Source: Crambe crambe
Lineage: Eukaryota; Porifera; Demospongiae; Poecilosclerida; Crambeidae
DNA length: 64,000 nucleotides
Direction of reading: 5' to 3'
Assembly: GCA_963924555.1 (NCBI GenBank)
Contig: OZ004586.1
Location: 4,608,501 to 4,672,500 of the forward strand
Shown here: positions 35,601-46,606 of the stretch, piece after piece
Numbering within the stretch: the first letter of the stretch is position 1
How the letters are laid out: each line of letters starts with the position of its first letter
Notes under the pieces: model-generated
Told to the model about the DNA's origin: nothing
Database searches by the model: none
Seen by the model: only the letters and a program-made list of their open reading frames with translations
Program-made: the position numbers and the translations under genes

Positions 35601-37090
35601 TTCTACAGGAGAGGATGACTGGCTGATAGCTATCGATATACTTGTGACTAATGCTGCTGAGCTCATGAATTGTATTGAGCAACTGCTAACAGAATTGGAG
35701 CACCTCACAGAGTGTGGCAATACTTCGAAATGTAAGTGGTAGCTATAATTATAGCCAAGACATCAACCAATTGCATGCAACTTTCAATGGCCAATAACTA
35801 ATTGTTACATGCTTCCTGGCTGGAATAGCCACTTACACTCCAGCAAAATACCTAGAGATCATCTCTAAAGCAGTTTAAAACATGCATGTACACATGCATC
35901 AGGTGCTCATTGAATTATTACTTGGCTTGCAAATTAGCATTATTTTACTACAACTTGTATTTACATAATTCAGCAAGCTAGAAATGTTGATTCAGGCATG
36001 ACTCTGTGTTGATAGGTATATATACACTCCAAAATGCCCCTAGGCTAAGTACACAATTATTGAAAAAAGTTGGAGCCCAAGGGAAGGTTGAAAACAAACA
36101 AATAAAAACAAGCAAGATACTTGCTTGTTTGCTTGCTATTAACAAGGGCCTGACATACATCAGATTCACGTTGGACACTTTACTTGCTTGCACGCAGTTA
36201 TCCAGACACCTTTGTCCAAACTTTTTTCCAGGCAGTGAATTAGTCCGGATAACTGAAATGTATAAGAATTGATATAGTGTTGTGTTTATGCTGTGTTGAA
36301 TAGTCTATTATTGTTCACCAATACAATCAGCTGGGTGTACTTTAATTGTTATGCTATTCCATTGTGCATATTATTTTATAAGCTGAAATTGATTAGCTAC
36401 CACTCTACAGGCAAAATCTCATCATCGGTGACACATCAATCAGCAAAGAAGCCTGGCAGGAAATCAGCTGCAAACTGTCCTGCTTTAGGTGAGTATAATT
36501 GTAGAAATGTGCATGTAACAGTTTTAAGTATGTTCACTGACTGATTACATTTCCCCCAGCTTTTCTCCTTATTAGTATAATTGTACTGAAATTCAAAATG
36601 ATATTGAAGCTTAGCTAGCTATTGATGGTTATAAATTAGTTGTTTGTTTCTACAGGGAAGAAAATATCTGAGCCAAGGATGATGTTACTTAGGTGGACAG
36701 CGAGCTCTGGTCAGAGTCAAGTGCTACGACTTCAGCAGGAAATGTCTCCCAAGTGGAGGGACATAGGACAACTTCTTTGCATCAGTGGGGCACAACTGGA
36801 TGGCTGGGAAGAGATGTACCAGCGTGATCCCATTCGTTGCATTGATAGAGTGGTTCAAACGTGGATGCAACGAAGCTCAGAACAAGTGAGAGAAGTAGCT
36901 GTATTCTTGTATGTAGTTTGTCTGGTATAACTAGCAGCTATACTTTAATTATCATTTATTTTATTCAATGATGCTATCTCTGCAGTACCCAATCAAGTGG
37001 GAAGGTCTTCTCAAGTTATTGGATGATGTCCAACTGAACAGTATTGCAGATCAACTGGAAGAAGCAGCTCTGGTTGGAGCTAATTTATAG
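32698..37090 (+). CDS. ZU5-UPA-like-Death domain protein
   Basis: Twelve exons with consistent phases: 32698-33183, 33242-33342, 33428-33571, 33629-33794, 34003-34046, 34097-34206, 34261-34351, 34419-34503, 35609-35731, 36411-36488, 36656-36885, 36986-37090. They encode about 586 residues to a TAG stop. The first exon opens in phase 1, so a 5' exon is missing. Exon 1 is a ZU5-type beta domain (IGISIVIPENSVSPHESVDL). Exons 2-4 (VTAVFCMCPDHKFY, PPRITVTCTKPGSEPLMLHV) sit where UPA sits in UNC5, PIDD and ankyrins; UPA identity is inferred. Exons 5-9 are helical and polar. Exons 11-12 form the Death domain (SPKWRDIGQLLCISGAQLDG, WEGLLKLLDDVQL). The expected role is a cytoplasmic adaptor in death or immune-type signalling. 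A solo LTR and repeats sit in the intron after exon 8. Confidence 0.85.
33796..33878. repeat. (ATGT)n microsatellite in an intron
   Basis: An imperfect ATGT/ATGA/ATAT tetranucleotide run beginning at the donor of exon 4 of the ZU5-Death gene. Confidence 0.95.
35139..35523 (+). mobile_element. Solo LTR related to the Gmr1-like element
   Basis: The 385 bp segment starts TGTGATGG and ends CTCTACA. It matches, in reverse orientation, the 385 bp LTR at 46193-46577, strongly over the first half (ACTCATTGACAGTTTGTATG, TTAGTTGTGCATGTCTAAAC) and weakly over the second. No internal region is attached. Flanking 5-mers are TGGTT and TTGTT, a possible target duplication with one mismatch. It lies within the intron of the ZU5-Death gene, in the sense direction. 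Confidence 0.8.
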
Positions 37091-37499
37091 CAGCTGTGTA
37101 CTGATAGCAGAAGCATTCACTCTTTACCATACATATAAAATTGACAAGTTTTATATTAATGCAGTGATTTTTAGCTAAAATTTTAATGGATTTTGTGGCT
37201 TTTAAAAAATTTATACACAAACAAGAAGTTCACATTGCTATAGTTAATTTCACTTATCAGTTCAGTTCATGGAATTCAGTTCCATTTGGTGTGGATAATA
37301 AGCATTCCAACTGTGACTTTACTTTATTATTGTAACTCGTACATACACTGCCAAGCAATAGTAGTTTCTTATTTGTCTTACATATCTCATCAACTCTGAA
37401 GTTTGGATTATTTTCATGTAGCTACAACTCTGAAGTTTGAACTGTTGTCTGTCAAATATTTCTTCAGGTACTCCCACTCTAGAGGATACTTCAATCAAA
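37091..37499. other. 3' flank of the ZU5-Death gene
   Basis: AT-rich sequence after the stop codon. No canonical AATAAA was confirmed close to the stop, and no further gene was seen. Confidence 0.4.
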
Positions 37500-37790
37500 G
37501 TGTGGGTGAACTGTTTTAATGCTTGCGAGTGGTGACACATCTGTGTCATCCTACGGTCCTAACATAGCCACACACACATGCACACACTTTGACCTTGACC
37601 TTTGAAAGGGCCAGGGCCACCCCTTGGGGTGGTGCTCCTCTGACAAAGGAACTTGACGACACTTGACACTTTGGATTAGTGGTGACACATCTGTATCTTG
37701 TGATGTCCTATCCTACACATAGCTATGTACACACATATCTTGACCTTGACCCTTAAAGGGCCTGGGCCATGCAACCCTTTGATGCTTTGA
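37500..37790. repeat. Tandem pair of about 130 bp
   Basis: GTGGTGACACATCTGT, a CACACA stretch, TTGACCTTGACC and AAAGGGCC(A/T)GGGCCA occur twice in order, at 37528-37625 and 37680-37775. Confidence 0.65.
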
Positions 37791-38575
37791 ACATTGGAAA
37801 AGACTTTTAAATTAATTATACCCACACAACTACACTAAACCAATTTGTAATCTACATTCAAGAATTAAGAATACAAATTAGTTTAGCTAGTTCCTATCTA
37901 GCTTTCAAATCTTGGTAATGTGAAGCTTGCGAAAATTAACCTTTTAAGCCACATAGCATAGCTAGCTATGCCTCATATTCAAGGGAGATGAAGTTGAATG
38001 ACAACATCTCTACAAAGAACAAAGTGACTGATCCCAAAGTGTCCTTTAGTCAGAGGTTCCACTGCATAATTATGCTATATCAATGTCTGAATTATCACAT
38101 CATCCATTGGTAGTTATAATTCTGTATAAGACTACAGACACAATTCCTTAATTTTGCACAGAAAGGTAAGCTCTTTGCTGTTTAGAGTTAATATTGACAC
38201 AATGATAGGGATATCACTGATCACCAAGGTGAGAGGACTCATGTTCATGTTGCTAAATGTCATGTGTGTAGCTGAATAATATAATTTCCTTACGTATGAA
38301 TGAACACTGATCGTCACAATGGGCTACTTGATACATACGTACCTTGTTTGGTATAGCTAGTAATGCTACTCACGAGTACAACCAGTAGCTACAACTAATA
38401 CTATAATACACTAAAGAAAGTAAAAGTTTGATATAAAAAATCAAGCTCAACTAATCATGACAGATTAATAGTTGTGTAGCGAATGAGCGAGTCCGTTCAG
38501 CAAGTTAACTTTCATTGAACATTAGGGAGACTGGCATATGAGCTTACACTTTTATATGATCTAGTTAAACCACAA
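37791..38575. other. Intergenic
   Basis: No supported gene or repeat core was seen. Confidence 0.4.
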
Positions 38576-38823
38576 GTATCAGAGAGTGCGGTAGCACTCT
38601 CTATGTAGGGATGACTCGGACGGCCGCGCGCGCCGCCTATAGACTAATACAAAAGTGAAATTCCAGTTCCCCCACTTAGACCTAACAAAAGCTACTGTGA
38701 ATGATTATCCAGCCTACTAGAGCCTACTACAATATGCAGACCAAGTTTCAGGACCAGGGAGCTTACCGTTTCAGAAATACGGCAAGCAGGTAAATCGCTA
38801 TATTCTTCTTCTTCTCTATTATT
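38576..38823 (-). mobile_element. Hairpin-ended repeat, 5'-truncated tandem copy
   Basis: Begins (plus strand) with ATCAGAGAGTGCGGTAGCA and the GGCCGCGCGCGCCGCC block and stops at the (TTA)n run, immediately followed by the same hairpin of the next full copy. It is the reverse-strand counterpart of the tandem junction at 32112. Confidence 0.75.
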
Positions 38824-39062
38824 ATCAGAGAGTGTGGTAGCACTCTCTATGTAGGGATGACTCGGACGGCCGCGCGCGCCGCCTATAGACTAATACTAAA
38901 GTGAAATTCTAGTTCTCCCACTTAGACCTAACAAAAGCTACTGTGAATGATTATCCAGCCTACTAGAGCCTACTACAATGTGCAGACCAAGTTTCAGGAC
39001 CAGGGAGCTTACCGTTTCAGAAATACGGCAAGCAGGTAAATCGCTATATTCTTCTTCTTCTC

Positions 39063-39097
<35 letters not shown>

Positions 39098-39480
39098 TTC
39101 TTCTTAGACAACCATATCTCTCGAACCACTCAAGCTACAGCCATGATTTCTGGACAAATCCACTCCAAATTCTACCAACTACGATCTTTTCTACTCGTTG
39201 ATCCTCGAAAGAGTCGATGAAAAAGGAGACACTATGGAGCACAGCACTCGACTAATTCAATTAGGAAGCCATCTTTTCTATAATACGCATGCGCATGTAT
39301 TTGAATATCCAATTATTCGAAATCATAATATTACTCAGCTGTCTCTAGCTAGCTAGCTAGCTCTAGCTGATGATAGACTACTGTATCGATTCGGGGATTT
39401 AGATTCACCACGGTAGACTCTATTTCAGCATCTTCGACCTCCAAGTATGGCTCAACAACACAACACCTTGACTCGATAAA
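38824..39480 (-). mobile_element. Hairpin-ended repeat, full copy
   Basis: Reverse complement of 19980-20632 with few changes, including the (TTA)n run at 39061-39095 and the four TAGC units at about 39345-39362. It ends at CACCTTGACTCGATAA, where the sequence passes into the palindromic block. Confidence 0.8.
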
Positions 39481-40736
39481 TGATTGGGCTGGTATGCTAT
39501 TGGAGAACTTCTTTCATCTGTCCCTGCATACACATAGAAGAATGAACTCTAATCATAGCTAAAACCATAAAAGAGAGGAAAAAAGACCAGGAACAAGTAA
39601 GGGAAAAAGCATTTCGTGAAATGAAAAAAAGATGTAGGGATGACCACTGCTCAAAAAAGTAAGGAAACAAGAAGGATGGAAATGGGATCAATCTTTGTTC
39701 TGTATATCCAGCCAACAATCCCTACATATACGTCAGGTAACTTCAGATTATGGTGTAGTAATGTGTGTATATGTAGGGATTGTTGGCTGGATATACAGAA
39801 CAAAGATTGATCCCATTTCCATCCTTCTTGTTTCCTTACTTTTTTGAGCAGTGGTCATCCCTACATCTTTTTTTCATTTCACGAAATGCTTTTTCCCTTA
39901 TTATTATTATTCTTCTTCTTATTATTCTTCTTAGACAACCATATCTCTCGAACCACTCAAGCTACAGCTATGATTTCTGGACAAATCCACTCCAAATTAT
40001 ACGAACTACGATCTTTTCTACTCGTTGATCCTCGAAAGAGTCGATGAAAAAGAAGACACTATGGAGCACAGCACTCGACTAATTCAATTAGGAAGCCATC
40101 TTTTCTATAATACGCATGCGCATGTATTTGAATATCCAATTATTCGAAATCATAATATTACTCAGCTGTCTCTAGCTAGCTAGCTAGCTCTAGCTGATGA
40201 TAGACTACTGTATCGATTCGGGGATTTAGATTCACCACGGTAGACTCTATTTTAGCATCTTCGACCTCCAAGTATGGCTCAACAACACAACACCTTGACT
40301 CGATAAATGATTGGGCTGGTATGCTATTGGAGAACTTCTTTCATCTGTCCTTGCATACACATAGAAGAATGAACTCTAATCATAGCTAAAACCATAAAAG
40401 AGAGGAAAAAAGACCAGGAACAAGTAAGTGAAAAAGCATTTCGTGAAATGAAAAAAAGATGTAGGGATGACCACTGCTCAAAAAAGTAAGGAAACAAGAA
40501 GGATGGAAATGGGATCAATCTTTGTTCTGTATATCCAGCCAACAATCCCTACATATACGTCAGGTAACTTCAGATTATAGTGTAGTAATGTGTGTATATG
40601 TAGGGATTGTTGGCTGGATATACAGAACGAAGATTGATCCCATTTCCATCCTTCTTGTTTCCTTACTTTTTTGAGCAGTGGTCATCCCTACATCTTTTTT
40701 TCATTTCACGAAATGCTTTTTCACTTACTTGTCTAA
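39481..40736. repeat. Two large palindromes separated by another copy of the repeat
   Basis: 39601-39727 and 39768-39899 are inverted copies (GGATGGAAATGGGATCAATC and its inverse) around a 40 bp centre. The same arrangement recurs at 40424-40556 and 40597-40730. Between them (about 39900-40290) lies a further reverse copy of part of the hairpin-ended repeat. The whole 39480-40300 segment is nearly repeated at 40290-40736. Translated frames seen three times here are by-products of the repeat, not genes. Confidence 0.8.
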
Positions 40737-40918
40737 TTATAAAATTATTCATTATGTAACTGTTAAGTCATCACAGTTGTTATAATGATACAATCTGTTA
40801 AAGTTATTGTACAATACATTTTCATGGCTTGATATGGTTACCTGGAACTCAGTAGAGGAGGATAATTATCAATGTCTCTCTCGATACTTCGAAGGAATTT
40901 GACAATGAACCTGATGAT

Positions 40919-42591
40919 CTACGTACTATTCTTTATCTCCAGGAATAACTTCCTAAGTATTCGGTGGAATGCAAACCAAGCAAACATTAAAGTGAGGAAG
41001 AGGATGATAAGTACTGCAGAAAGAGTTACAAGAACTGCTGCTGTGGTTAGCCAGTGTGTTCCAATGTATGAGGCAAGTATATCAGCTGTTAGTGCCACAA
41101 AAAGTAATACAATCAAAAGCATAAAAGCAATATCCAACCTGTTTCGAGAACTTCTCTTGTATGGCCGAAAAATTACAATTACAAGAGCATTTAGTAACAT
41201 AGTGATAGCTAGTGTGGGAATGATAAAAGAAAAAGGTGTGAGTTTAACTGTTATCAGAAACGTAAGAGGAGGTAAAATGATGAGAAGTACCTCAGGTCAT
41301 AAGGCTCTATCCTTGGAAGGTATCCATGAAGATATGTAATGCATGGTATCTCCATCCCAAGGAGTTGAGACATCTCTGGAAGCAGCGACAAGGGTAGAGG
41401 ACTAGTAAGAGGAAAGGGAGGAATAAAAATATAAAGCCGATCAATAATGCAAACACTGCAAATGGAAGATGATCATGTCCTAAATACTCGATATTGGCAT
41501 CGTAGTAGAGGAATTTCTTCTTGATCTCTGTCCCCATCTCGTCATAGGCTATAGTGAAAGTCAAGAGATCAGATAGTGTCTTAGTGCTGGAAAGCAGGAT
41601 GAAAGTGGCGAATGTTTCGATGAGGGGGGACGTTCGTATGTTCCACTGCCTTTGGTAACATCCAACACGATACTTGAAAAGACTTCCATGCCAATTTGAT
41701 GAAACGATAATTTCTTTCGTACAACGTCAGCAATATGTAAGTGATGAATATTAAAATGAAAGGATACAAGGCTATTATATAAAATGAATGTGGATAACAT
41801 TAAGTTGTGGATGGAGGCAAAAGCTAGGATACACCCCATGAAAGAAATCTAAATTTACCACACCAAATATAGAAAAGATATTAGGAAGGATATTGTGGAC
41901 ACAATAAAAAGCTGAACCACACCAAATATCAATCCAACCATTGAATATTCGTTGCATGCATGGTGATAATAAGCACTGCAATGCAAATATAATCCCGTTG
42001 AGATGACTTGATGCAACACTGATCCTCAGAATCATCACTAAGAAATATATAAAAGACTGTCAATGGTAGCAGAGCCACTGCAAAATACTGGAGTCAGTTT
42101 TGTACCCATAGTCTGTGCATAGTACACAGATGGTGTATCGATAGGAGTATGCTGCAAGTCCATATTGAGGTTTACATCGCCCACAGAAACATCCTTCACG
42201 ATGTGTATCGACATATGAAGTTGATGGGTTGCATGCATCTTTATTAAGTAATGTTCCATTCGATATGAAGTATCTCTCAATACGATAGAGTTTCTAGTGT
42301 AAAAACATGTTTGAATGCAACTTCCAACGACGGTTTCATTAGTGTCCTGGTCCCAATAGATGCAATAGCAGGCATGGATTTCAAGATAATTTTGGGTTTC
42401 ATTACACTTCACAACTCCAGATTTGTAGACACCACAGGGATATTCACCAGTAGCATCAGGGAGATTGATTGTGACCAAATTTTACGATTTACTTCTGAAC
42501 CCTCATTTTCACTAGAAGCATTCACAAGAACTAACTGCAAGTTATCAAGCAAAGTAAGTAGTTCATGAAAAGACATGCCATCATACTGCAC
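40919..42591 (-). pseudogene. Multi-pass membrane protein gene, frameshifted
   Basis: On the minus strand, successive frames give parts of one large membrane protein. First comes an extracellular Cys-rich part (HACYCIYWDQDTNETVVGS near 42380), then ISVASSHLNGIIFALQC (42020), a membrane helix LYPFILIFITYILLTLY (41770), a segment ETFATFILLSSTKTLSDLL (about 41610-41570), then GFIFLFLPFLLLVLYPC (41430), and two more helices (IAFMLLIVLLFVALTADI and LSAVLIILFLTLMFAW) before a TAG at 40919. This layout matches a large uncharacterised sponge family of multi-membrane proteins. Frames change at least near 42478, 41770, 41600 and 41250 with no splice sites to explain it, so I call it a pseudogene. Confidence 0.65.
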
Positions 42592-42750
42592 TCATGTTAA
42601 AACTATAGAATACCTGGAAGTAAAAATCCTGGACTTTTATTAGGATTTTACCTGTTAGCTATAGCTAGTAGTAGTAGTTGCTTTAGATTCAATACCAATC
42701 ACATGAAGTAAGCAGCAATCTACGGATGGTATGACTATGCCGTACCACCT

Positions 42751-42758
<8 letters not shown>

Positions 42759-42803
<45 letters not shown>

Positions 42804-42826
42804 CGTGTGTGTGTGTGTGTGTGTGT
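42759..42826. repeat. (TG)n microsatellite
   Basis: GT dinucleotide run of about 34 units with two GC interruptions. Apparent His/Thr-rich frames across it are artefacts. Confidence 0.95.
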
Positions 42827-42926
42827 TGAGGGGGTTGTTTAAACAGAAACAAAAAATGAAAATAAAAATATAACTTTGGAAATGATCTTGTCCACTGCGC
42901 TGCTGATTGGGACCAAGTTACAGCCA

Positions 42927-43468
42927 TATTTATATAGTAAAGCCTAATACTCCCATTGATCCGAGTTAGTCAGCATTTGATACCGGTCATCAGGGGAGAA
43001 CCCAATCCGATCAACACTAAGCCATGGGTTTCGGTCCCATTAATCTCCCGACCCATTGGCTAGCTCCTGGAAAGGGAGGGACCACTCCCACTAATGGAGT
43101 CCGGTAACATCAAAGATTAGAGAGCCTAAGAAGCTGTTTCCTATCACATGGCAATTCACACTACCTCACGTGACCCATAACCTAGTCATGATCATTTCTG
43201 GTTTGCAAGCTGCCACACTGGTTGATTTTAGATAGTCAGACTTGACCTACTTATATTGTATCTACCAAAATATGTAAGTTTAGCTAACAAATACTCATAT
43301 TATACAGTGTAATCTTAAGCTAGGTACCTGATGACAGAGGATCTTCATGCACTTTTTTTGACCATGTGCTCAGCTCTAACTCTTAAATTCTTTTTTGGTT
43401 TCATGCATAATTAGTTCGTGGTAAATTGTGTAGTATTTAACTCTTCTTCATTTCTTATTTGCATAATG
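42927..43468. other. Intergenic, including a GC-richer block
   Basis: 42960-43090 is richer in GC than its surroundings (GGGAGAACCCAATCCGATC, CCCGACCCATTGGC) and may be a short repeat. No tRNA or rRNA match was seen. Confidence 0.4.

Positions 43469-43518
<50 letters not shown>
43469..43518. repeat. (TG)n microsatellite
   Basis: GT dinucleotide run of about 25 units. Confidence 0.95.
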
Positions 43519-43520
<2 letters not shown>

Positions 43521-43813
43521 CTAGAATCCTATTAAATTTTACACCATACATTAATAAGGCTTGTGAAACCACGATACAATTATTGTTATTATGGGACATG
43601 AATTTCCTGAGGTAATACAAATAACACCCACTACTATAATGTCATCCAATGATGAGACACATTTTATGCAAATGGATTCCCATAGAAAAATCATGATGGT
43701 TTACATCACAAATGTTCCTCTGGTATCAAGATGGATTAATTTTAATGAACACTAAACAAGATAAAACAGTTAGGGAAGCAGCTATTGAAAAACATCTGGT
43801 CCAGTCATATTAT

Positions 43814-44954
43814 TCAAATAGAGGTGGAGTTTGCCCAAACTATCTTCCCTTGTTGCTTGGTGAGGTCCCATGTCACATAGGTGCCTGATTTGAAATGCCT
43901 CGTCACTTCATTGCCACTCTTTGTTGCTGGAGCGAGAGGGTCACCCAGAGGCTTGCTGAACTGCTCATCCCAACCATTACACCCAAGAATAGCTCCTTTC
44001 TCTACAGCCAGCAGGAACATGGCAAGCTCATCCTCACTGCATGAGGACTTGGTACTGGTGCAGTCTCCATCAATGAGATCCCCTGTCTGAACATAGCTAT
44101 ATGGATACATACTGAGAGATGTCTGGACATCTTTGGCAAAACTAAGCGGTGATTTAATGTCACCTAGTTTCATTCTTGTCATCTTTGTTGTATTAAAGAA
44201 TACGACTGCAGTTGGACCAAACATTTTATGAAGTGCTTCAAGGACTTGTGGTTTGCCTTTGTTGTACTCCTGTGCTGTCTCATTGGAGATTATCCCACAA
44301 GAAATGTTCCACGTGTTCTTTCCAGTGCCCCACTCACACAATTGCCAGAAAGATCCTGTTTCATTCCACATGGCCAAGATATCATGCTTGTCATCAAACA
44401 ACCCATCGACGTAGCCAGTATTGATCAGGTCCTGGACAAATCCTGTCCACAAATCTCGTCCAACCTGCTGGCTGAAATCAAAGACATTGATATCAGGCAT
44501 GCCATTATCATTCTTAAAGGCAATCAGTTTTCCATCGACAACCACTACATCAGCATTGGCCTTTAAAAATTTCCCATGTAACTCTAGGAAAGGGAAGTCG
44601 TACAGAGTGTTGAGGTAGAACACAGCTGAGAGTTTGGGGTTGGCTGACTTGGCTTGCTTGATGGTGTTCATCTGGTAATTCTCTGCTCCACAAGATGGCT
44701 GACAGGGCACGGGAGGGTTTTTGGTGAGATTACTGTAACACTCATACCAGCATGGCCCTTCCCACTTCTCAATCACAATGACGCATCTTTGCCAACATTT
44801 GGATGTTATCCTCTGACCTCTGCTTGCAGTTGACTCCTCCAAAGTAGCCAACTGGTATAGTGTCAAGTGAAGTGTCTGGAGGTGTGATGGCAGCAGATCC
44901 TCCTAACATGACAGAGATGATACACACAATCACTACTTCAATGGAGATCTTCAT
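43814..44954 (-). CDS. Secreted glycoside-hydrolase-like protein, one frameshift
   Basis: The start at 44954 gives MKISIEVVIVCIISVMLGGS, a clear signal peptide, then TIPVGYFGGVNCKQR. Near 44780 the frame shifts by one base and continues as CVIVIEKWEGPCWYECYSNL to a stop at 43814, about 380 residues in all. The body has alternating strand and helix blocks (NPKLSAVFYLNTLYDFP, ADVVVVDGKLIAF, GYVDGLFDDKHDIL, GPTAVVFFNTT) suggesting a TIM-barrel fold like secreted putative glycoside hydrolases. Acidic residues at the strand ends (VDGLFDDK, QTGDLIDGD) could be catalytic. Six or more Cys fit an extracellular protein. It is a single exon. Substrate unknown. The single lesion could be an assembly error or a recent inactivation. 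Confidence 0.55.
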
Positions 44955-46192
44955 GCTGTATAGAGTGGATGGTAACTTGGTTGTGTAAATTTCAGTACAA
45001 CTGTAGCTATCATGTGATTGTTCATACAATGAATGATTATTGTTAATGAGCTGTATTTTCTGAGATCAGAATGTATCAGTATATCAAGTTATCAGTACAT
45101 GTAGACTGTTTGCTGAACAACTGAACAAAATCAGGTGAACTATGTCTAATACACCACATAGCTAGTTATGTGTTCCTTCTGGCTTTGAAAGGAAAAACTA
45201 TGACTGTGGAATTGGTCTGAACTATCTTTTGGTTTTTTTCATGCTATTATTTTGTATCAATGATGCCTGTGGATATAATCAAATAAGTGGGACACAGTTC
45301 ATCCAGAAAGGCATGATTAGGAAAAATGGGTGTGGCCTTTCAGTGAAATCACAGAATTGTTCAGTGCAGAAACAGCTTCTGCCTTCTGAAGCTACTAAAT
45401 TAGTCTATATATAATAGAGTGACTATTCCTTCATGACCGCTATTGCGCCATACAGATTTTTTTCCCACATAAATAGATAGCTATAGGCCAATGGGAAGGT
45501 CATCATAGCTATTATTCTGGACACATAATTTTCTTATAACCAATAACATATAGGAGATTTGACTTCAGCTATGGAACTTGGAAGCCAAGGAGCCGATCAC
45601 CAACAATAGTATAATTATAGAGATCTAAGATTCGTCACTTAGTAGCTAATAAAATTAATAACCTCAGGACCTTTTCTTTATTTGTGTAGTGTTGTTTTTG
45701 TTGTTGTTTTTTTGGATGGATTCACCCTCATTTAGAGATACAGCCTGTATAAACTAAATACCCAGTTGCCCTTCAGGAATTGATATGTAATTACATGGCA
45801 AAAAATTAAATTTAAATACATCATTGTTAAGTTTTTCACAGCAACCTGACTTTGATTAGTATCATTACTATATATAGTTTATGAGCAGCTGGAAGAGTCC
45901 AGTTATAACAAGTTTGTCTTTATAAAGACTTGATGCCTCGGCATGTAGTAGATTTGGTTATTGTTTTGATTTCTTTTGTGCTGTGTCTACCTATATAATT
46001 ATACTGAAGACTGAAGATCTTATTTTTTTTGCATGTCATTATTCTATAATTATCACATCAAAAACTAGTGGCTGCTATAGCTTGTTTGCTTAGCTTTGTT
46101 GGCTCTATCTGCTTTCCTCAGGACTTTTAACCTACTTGTGACTTTGTAGCTTCTGTAGCTACTTGATTATTATTAAAGGCTTTCTTGTACTC
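44955..46192. other. Intergenic
   Basis: No supported exon. 45679-45712 is a GTTGTTTTT-rich simple stretch. Confidence 0.5.
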
Positions 46193-46577
46193 TGTAGTAG
46201 ACCGAGTATGCTACCAACTAGAGATCTAGACTACCCTGAATCAGTTAGTAACTATTTTAATCAAATCTAACAAAACTCAACTCTAAGACACTCTGAAAAC
46301 TCAACAAAAACTCTGACAAACAAACTCTGGCAACTCCCAAAAAAAACTCTAGAACTGTATCTGTTACCTACTTTTATACAAAACTCAACTAACATGAAAA
46401 AACACGCATTGATACAGAAAAACAGGAAAATTCTCGCACACAAATTACAACCACACAGATGACAGGACAGCAGAATACAGAACAGGTTTAGACATGCACA
46501 ACTAATTAAACCACACTACAGACTAATAATTTTAACTCCCACTTACACACATACAAACTGTCAATGAGTCCATCACA
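46193..46577 (-). repeat. 3' LTR of the Gmr1-like element
   Basis: 385 bp, TG at 46577 and CA at 46193 on the element strand. It is preceded on the element strand by the polypurine tract AAAGGGGGGAGGAG (46578-46591). The same-length solo LTR at 35139-35523 confirms the borders. Confidence 0.85.
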
Positions 46578-46591
46578 CTCCTCCCCCCTTT
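46578..46591 (-). promoter_or_regulatory. Polypurine tract
   Basis: AAAGGGGGGAGGAG on the minus strand, directly abutting the TG of the LTR. It is the primer for plus-strand DNA synthesis and lies 15 bases past the RNase H stop codon. Confidence 0.85.
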
Positions 46592-46606
46592 AGACAATAA
46601 ACTTGT

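Noticed and set aside
39497-40545. A 73-residue protein found three times (MLAGYTEQRLIPFP...)
   Set aside because: The three copies are the arms of the palindromes on both strands. A frame kept on both strands of a repeat is not evidence of a gene.
42960-43090. Possible tRNA or rRNA fragment in a GC-richer block
   Set aside because: No cloverleaf arms or conserved rRNA sequence could be recognised.
42655-43620. Proteins with long His-Thr or Val-Cys repeats
   Set aside because: They are translations of the two (TG)n microsatellites.
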